Assembly (NCBI GenBank): GCA_902806065.1
Contig: CADCVE010000005.1
Coordinates: 1 to 53,901, forward strand
Reading direction: 5' to 3'
DNA from: an uncultured Rubrobacteraceae bacterium
GTDB lineage: Bacteria > Actinomycetota > Rubrobacteria > Rubrobacterales > Rubrobacteraceae
Length of the DNA: 53,901 nt
The position numbers and the translations under genes are program-made. Each line of letters begins with the position of its first letter. Position 1 is the stretch's first letter. A model generated the notes under the pieces. It was not told the DNA's origin, made no database searches, and saw only the letters and a program-made list of their open reading frames with translations. This document shows positions 49,930 to 53,901 of this stretch, one piece after another.

Positions 49930-50250
49930 TTACCGTCCCTTCTCCTCGGCAACCTCTTGCCGCGCCCGCTCTACGAGAGCGTCCCACTTGTTCGCCCGGT
50001 TCACGTACAGGTGCATCATTATCCAGGTCATGAAGAACTGCGCGATACCGTAGATGTAAGCCCAGGTCAGCGGCCCTACGGCTTTGCCGTTCAACACGGT
50101 AGTGAACGCCGCCAAAAGCGGCAGACCCATGAAGAACAGCAAGAAGAAGATCGTCGCCGGAATGAGGAACGCTTTTCTCTTCCGCGAATACTCCTGGAAC
50201 GCCGATGTTCGCTCCACGGCGACCCACTCTTGGTTTCTATGGCTATCCAT
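49930..50250 (-). CDS. DUF485 membrane protein, ActP partner
   Basis: A 106-residue protein with two membrane helices (ATIFFLLFFMGLPLLAAF, WAYIYGIAQFFMTWIMMHLYV) typical for DUF485, encoded just upstream of ActP-type permeases. ATG 50250 with AAAGGGG upstream. Function likely assists or regulates the symporter. Confidence 0.85.
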   Translation of the reverse strand: MDSHRNQEWVAVERTSAFQEYSRKRKAFLIPATIFFLLFFMGLPLLAAFTTVLNGKAVGPLTWAYIYGIAQFFMTWIMMHLYVNRANKWDALVERARQEVAEEKGR

Positions 50251-50629
50251 CAAACCCCTTTCCCATAACCAAACCGTCTCCGAAACCTGATCCCGAGACT
50301 CTCCCTGAGGCGGCACTATATACCAAACTGGATGCTCGCAAAACCCCACACGCGTGATCGTATATAAAGCAAAACGATCCATGAGGGACGCTAGCGGAAG
50401 CCGTTAGTGATGCGAAAGGTTTTTCGGGCCGCGCTATTCACCATGCATTGGACGGCGGGAAGAAGCACCTGGCGAAATCCGGGTGGGAAGGTTGCTTTGG
50501 ATACGGCTTACGGCATAGAATGCAGCACGGTAGGGTATGAGAGGTTGCCTAAGGAAAGGAGGGTAATAGCTGGCGTCTGAGTCGAGGTAGACCACGTTTT
50601 AGGGGAAAATTGGGGAAAAGGAGAAATCT
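50251..50629. other. Divergent promoter region of the acetate transporter genes
   Basis: A 379-base gap between DUF485 (minus) and the SatP-like gene (plus). It contains a possible promoter at 50492-50521 and a purine-rich AAAGGAGGG stretch near 50551-50561 without a following start codon. Confidence 0.5.
50492..50521 (+). promoter_or_regulatory. Candidate sigma-A-type promoter for the SatP-like gene
   Basis: TTGCTT (50492-50497) and TAGAAT (50516-50521) with an 18-base spacer, 108 bases before the start codon. Confidence 0.3.
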
Positions 50630-51286
50630 ATGTCACAGGACGTATCCAGGTCGCGAGCAGAAGAAATACCCGTAGCGCCGGCGGAGCCGGGCTATGCCGA
50701 TCCCGCACCTTTAGGGTTAGCTGCTTTCGCGCTTACGACCTTTATCTTCTCGATGGTCAACGCCGGCATCATAGCCCAGGGGGCGAATCCATCGCAGCAG
50801 ATAATAAACCTTTATCTCCCGCTGGCGCTTATCTACGGGGGATTCGCCCAGCTCATAGCGGGGGTATTGGAGTTCCGGAACAAGAACACCTTCGGGCTTA
50901 CAGCATTTACCTCCTACGGAGCGTTCTGGATTGGCCTGGCCATAATGAATATCTTTGCGAGGCAATTCGACATAGCGCCGTCGCAGTTGGTGGAGGCGCA
51001 GGGCTGGTTCTTTTTAGGCTGGACCATCTTCACCGCTATCCTGCTTATAGGGTCGTTCGGCGTCAACGTAGCTCTGATAACGGTCTTCGTGTTACTGTTC
51101 ATTACCTTTGTCTTGCTAACTATCGGTGACCTGCTTGGCGGACCCGAGGGCTCCGGCGGTCTCTTTATCAACCTCGGTGGTTACCTCGGCATCCTCACGG
51201 CCTTCGCGGCTTGGTACCTGGCGGCGGCAGACGTGATTAACGACACCTTCGGACGGGCGGTCCTGCCCGTCGGCGCGCGCGGCTAG
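50630..51286 (+). CDS. SatP/YaaH-like acetate uptake channel (GPR1/FUN34 family)
   Basis: A 218-residue, six-helix protein of the acetate uptake transporter family. The signature ADPAPLGLAAFALT near the N-terminus is the hallmark of this family (NPAPLGL-type). ATG 50630 with AAAAGGAG upstream. It is likely for acetate or succinate and pairs functionally with the ActP-like system divergent to it. Confidence 0.9.
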   Translation: MSQDVSRSRAEEIPVAPAEPGYADPAPLGLAAFALTTFIFSMVNAGIIAQGANPSQQIINLYLPLALIYGGFAQLIAGVLEFRNKNTFGLTAFTSYGAFWIGLAIMNIFARQFDIAPSQLVEAQGWFFLGWTIFTAILLIGSFGVNVALITVFVLLFITFVLLTIGDLLGGPEGSGGLFINLGGYLGILTAFAAWYLAAADVINDTFGRAVLPVGARG

Positions 51287-51314
51287 AACAGAGCCGCCGA
51301 AACCAGATACGAAC

Positions 51315-51353
51315 ACAGAGGAGGCCGGGACGAACAGCCCCGGCCTCCTCTGT
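51315..51353 (+). terminator. Terminator after the SatP-like gene
   Basis: ACAGAGGAGGCCGGG pairs perfectly with CCCGGCCTCCTCTGT (15 base pairs), followed by TTCTT, 28 bases after the stop. Confidence 0.8.
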
Positions 51354-51452
51354 TTCTTCGAACGCCTATTACGTGCTGGGCTGGTCGGCGCCGGAGTTCT
51401 ACACTGAGTGCCGACCCGAAACCTCGCTCTCTTATCCCTACTTCTCCTCTTC

Positions 51453-51614
51453 CTACTTCTCCTCTTCCTTCTTCTCCTTGTCCTTCTCTTCCTTCTTCTC
51501 CGCTTCCTTCTTCTTCTCTTCCTTGTCCGCGCCACCGCCGCAGCCGGCCACGGTCAACGACAGGGCCACGAGTAACGTTCCCATCAACAGACTCAAGCGC
51601 CTTGCCTTGCTCAT
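51453..51614 (-). CDS. Small Lys/Glu-rich lipoprotein
   Basis: A 53-residue protein: a signal sequence with lipobox LTVAGC and then a low-complexity tail of Lys and Glu. ATG 51614 with AAAGGAGG upstream. The tail DNA is a (GAGAAG)n-like repeat continuing past the stop codon, so its length may vary between strains. No known family. Confidence 0.7.
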   Translation of the reverse strand: MSKARRLSLLMGTLLVALSLTVAGCGGGADKEEKKKEAEKKEEKDKEKKEEEK

Positions 51615-52009
51615 CCATCCTCCTTTGCTGGGGCCGCCTCGCTTGACGGCCTCGCTTACGTCGCCCGTCTCCCTACCCGAATTTCGGGGCGGCAACACGC
51701 ACTATATACCCGGCTTCTAGTTGCAAGAGGTAGCCGCCCTGAACCACCTGGTCTTCGTTCTGAGCAACGGCTTGCTTACCTTCCGCCAACAACTTGCTGC
51801 CGGGTAGATACGAGACTCCGGCCTGTGCAACCTCCGGTGTACAACTCGTGTACCGGATGAAAGAGCCTTTCTGCTATGTGGAGGGCTCCTAATCCTTCCC
51901 GCCCACTAAATACGTTGGAGCCATTGTCTCTCAAGTACCTAGAAGATGGTAGCGAGCCTCCAGGCTAACCGTGTCTGGTGGATACCTCTCAAGGCGCGCG
52001 TCGAGAAAA
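51615..52009. other. Intergenic region
   Basis: About 395 bases between the lipoprotein and the OFA-type transporter terminator, with no gene I can support. Confidence 0.45.
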
Positions 52010-52035
52010 GGCCCTCCAGATACTTCCGGAGGGCC
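52010..52035 (-). terminator. Intrinsic terminator after the OFA-type transporter
   Basis: On the minus strand GGCCCTCC pairs with GGAGGGCC around a 10-base loop, followed by TTTTC, 55 bases past the stop. Confidence 0.75.
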
Positions 52036-52090
52036 CGCATCCTACTGTGGTAAACGACTACATAGAACTGCTATGAAGGTCACTGCATGG

Positions 52091-53365
52091 TCAAGCTCGG
52101 GCCTCTGCCTCCTGGCCGCCCGCCCCGGCCTCCCGAGGGGACTGGGGAGGCTTGATGACGAGCGGGATGGCGGCGCTGACTAGCATGATACCGGCCGAGA
52201 TGTAGAGGGCGAGGTCGTACGTGCCGGTTATGTCCGTGGAGATGGCCAGGACCAGCGGACCAAGGAGGGTGGCGAGCCCCCAGGCGGTAAGCATGGCCCC
52301 GTAGATCGTTGCGACGTTTCGGGACCCGAAATACGCGCTCGCGAACGTGGGCATCGTGCTGAAGCCGCCGCCGTAGCACGTCAGAATGATGAAAGAGAAG
52401 ATAGTGAGGAGGAAGAACACGTCTCTCCCCACTAACGGTATCAGCAGGAACAGTACGGCCTGAATGAGGAACATCGTCAGGAAGACGTTTCTCGGGCCGA
52501 TGTAGTCCGAAAGAGTGGCCCAGCCGAGCCGCCCTGCCGCGTTGGCGACGGCCAAGACGACGACAAAGATCGAGGCGAGGGTTGCGGTAGCTCCGCCGAG
52601 CTCAGAGGCGATCGCTTTAGCGTCGGAGATGATCGAGAGTCCGGCGGTCACGTTCAAAAAGAGCATGGCCCACAGGGCGTACCATTGCCACGTCTTGAGG
52701 GCGCCACTGAAGTCTCTCGTACGCTCCTCCTCCTGGCTGCTCTCCTCCTCGGATGGTTCGTGTCCTTCGGGACTGTAGCCCTCGGGCGGGTTCGTGATGA
52801 AGAAGGCCGCGCCGCCGACGAAGACGATGTAGGCAAGCCCCAGGATACCGAAGGTCCCGAACAGCCCGACGGCCGGGACCAGGTACCCTGCGACAGGCAC
52901 GGTAACCGCCGACCCGCCACCGAAGCCCATTACCGCTATGCCGGTGGCGAAGCCGGGCCTATCCGGGAACCACTTGGGGAGCACCTGAATCGGGATGATG
53001 TAGGCTAGCCCCAGACCGATCCCCGCGATGAGGCCGTACGTCAGGTACAGGATGACGAGGCTATCCTGGGCGAAGTAGGCGAGGCCAACTCCTATCCCGT
53101 ACACCACGCCGCCCATCACGCCGACGATGCGGGGTCCCAGCCGTCCCACTAACTGGCCGCCGGCAAAGGCCGCGAAGCCGATCATAAGGATCGTGATAAA
53201 GAACGCCCAGTTAACGGCAGTGATACCTGTACCGTAGTTCTCCGAGAGCGGCACCCTGAAGATGCTCCAAGCGTAGACGGCTCCCAGCCCGAGTTGCATC
53301 AACACCGCGGCCGCGGCAACCACCCACCGGTTTGGGGTAGACGTGCTTGCTGTCTGACTAGACAC
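52091..53365 (-). CDS. OFA-family MFS transporter (oxalate/formate antiporter-like)
   Basis: A 424-residue MFS protein, 12 helices, with the OFA N-terminal pattern (LGAVYAWSIFRVPLSE, GGQLVGRLGPR) and a charged central loop. Members exchange oxalate for formate, or carry other anions. GTG 53365 with GGAGGAG upstream. An fdhD gene on the same strand 112 bases upstream suggests, but does not prove, a link with formate. Confidence 0.88.
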   Translation of the reverse strand: MSSQTASTSTPNRWVVAAAAVLMQLGLGAVYAWSIFRVPLSENYGTGITAVNWAFFITILMIGFAAFAGGQLVGRLGPRIVGVMGGVVYGIGVGLAYFAQDSLVILYLTYGLIAGIGLGLAYIIPIQVLPKWFPDRPGFATGIAVMGFGGGSAVTVPVAGYLVPAVGLFGTFGILGLAYIVFVGGAAFFITNPPEGYSPEGHEPSEEESSQEEERTRDFSGALKTWQWYALWAMLFLNVTAGLSIISDAKAIASELGGATATLASIFVVVLAVANAAGRLGWATLSDYIGPRNVFLTMFLIQAVLFLLIPLVGRDVFFLLTIFSFIILTCYGGGFSTMPTFASAYFGSRNVATIYGAMLTAWGLATLLGPLVLAISTDITGTYDLALYISAGIMLVSAAIPLVIKPPQSPREAGAGGQEAEARA

Positions 53366-53477
53366 TCAACTCCTCCTTCTCCCTAAAGTGCCTTTTCCTT
53401 ACCCAACTGGAATTCTAGTGTTCCCCTTTTCCCTCCCCGCGAATCTTCGGAAGCCGTGCGCTTCTCCTTATCCGAGA

Positions 53478-53901
53478 TTAGGCGAGGACTCTTTCGTGCC
53501 CACTATATATGTTGAAGCGATTGCCTCGCAAGAAGCCGACCAGCGTCATCCCGAACTGTCGGGCTACGTCTACCGCGAGGCTGCTCGGGGCGGAGATGGC
53601 GCACACGACGGGTACTCCGGCGGTCAGGCACTTCTGCAAAATCTCGAAACTGCTGCGCCCGCTGACCATCACCACGTGCTCCGAGAGAGGTAGCCGCCCC
53701 TCTAATAGCGCCCAGCCGACGAGCTTGTCGGTCGCGTTGTGGCGGCCCACGTCCTCCCTGAGCGCCACGAGCTCGCCCTCTTTGTCGAAGAGCGCTGCAG
53801 CGTGCAGCCCGCCTGTCGCCTCGAAGAGCCCCTGCGCCTCCCGCAGCTTCTCCGGCAGCGCGTAGATGGTCTCCACCGGAACCTCCGGTCCAGGGGGTAT
53901 C
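53478..53901 (-). CDS. fdhD: FdhD, formate dehydrogenase accessory sulfurtransferase (5' end outside window)
   Basis: The visible 140 residues are the C-terminal half of FdhD: GLHAAALFDKEGELVALREDVGRHNATDKL is the conserved molybdenum-cofactor-binding region, followed by SGRSSFEILQKCLTAG. FdhD sulfurates the molybdenum cofactor of formate dehydrogenases. The coding frame is open to the window edge (before Val53876, IPPGPEVP), so the start and the N-terminal Cys loop are not visible. A formate dehydrogenase gene is not in the window. Confidence 0.9.
   Translation of the reverse strand, partial: IPPGPEVPVETIYALPEKLREAQGLFEATGGLHAAALFDKEGELVALREDVGRHNATDKLVGWALLEGRLPLSEHVVMVSGRSSFEILQKCLTAGVPVVCAISAPSSLAVDVARQFGMTLVGFLRGNRFNIYSGHERVLA

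Noticed and set aside
51116-51535. Arg/Lys-rich minus-strand frame through the repeat
   Set aside because: It results from reading the (GAGAAG)n repeat and the SatP-like gene in the wrong frame.

Overview
The window is high-GC DNA with many GTG and TTG starts, 1-11 base gene overlaps and strong purine-rich ribosome sites. Gene content points to an actinobacterium, most likely Rubrobacter or a close relative: a form II CO-dehydrogenase-like cluster, an NDMA-type methanol dehydrogenase, a complete pqqABCDE set with an MSMEG_3727-type partner, and GAF/CHASE sensor kinases. The taxon is an inference from gene content. I found no rRNA, tRNA or CRISPR array.

Layout. 1-5.6 kb: the end of a MoxR ATPase gene, an M19 dipeptidase, an MFS exporter, a 2Fe-2S ferredoxin and a flavoprotein. 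5.6-8.1 kb: a ClpC-like AAA+ unfoldase without an N-domain. 8.3-14.8 kb: a PQQ module (possible leader peptide, degenerate cupredoxin-like partner, PQQ alcohol dehydrogenase with a lanthanide-type Asp, pqqA-B-C-D-E and a coupled MntP-like transporter). 14.8-17.8 kb: two decayed IS5-type transposase remnants flank a truncated NamZ fragment and an intact Tat-exported serine hydrolase. 17.8-22.5 kb: ChrB N-domain protein, DUF1232 protein, PD-(D/E)XK protein coupled to a second MoxR, and a methanol dehydrogenase. 23-32.3 kb: one tightly coupled molybdenum-hydroxylase operon (coxS, coxL form II, coxM, coxD, coxE, a DJ-1-like gene, two XdhC halves, a MocA-like gene, coxG).

32.3-38.3 kb: a four-gene minus-strand operon pairs a GCS2 carboxylate-amine ligase, a circularly permuted ATP-grasp ligase, an AsnB-type amidotransferase and a DUF1028 Ntn-hydrolase. 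It looks like a pathway making, and perhaps cleaving, a small amidated peptide or amino-acid conjugate, and is the best candidate for an undescribed pathway. 38.6-42.9 kb is a decay zone with small genes, a metallophosphoesterase, an alpha/beta hydrolase, and broken YnfA, VapC, EamA/MFS-chimera and histidine-kinase genes. 43-48 kb is a two-component signalling block (response regulator, CHASE kinase, REC-PAS-GAF kinase, receiver without output domain), preceded by striking palindromes. 48.3-51.4 kb holds acetate uptake genes (ActP-like symporter with DUF485 partner, and a convergent SatP-like channel). 51.4-53.9 kb has a small lipoprotein, an OFA-family oxalate/formate-type transporter and the end of fdhD.

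Together the genes suggest a metabolically versatile aerobe that oxidises alcohols, C1 or related compounds through PQQ, NDMA-type and molybdenum enzymes and takes up small carboxylates. Repeated MoxR genes (three) and scattered gene relics show recent duplication and decay.
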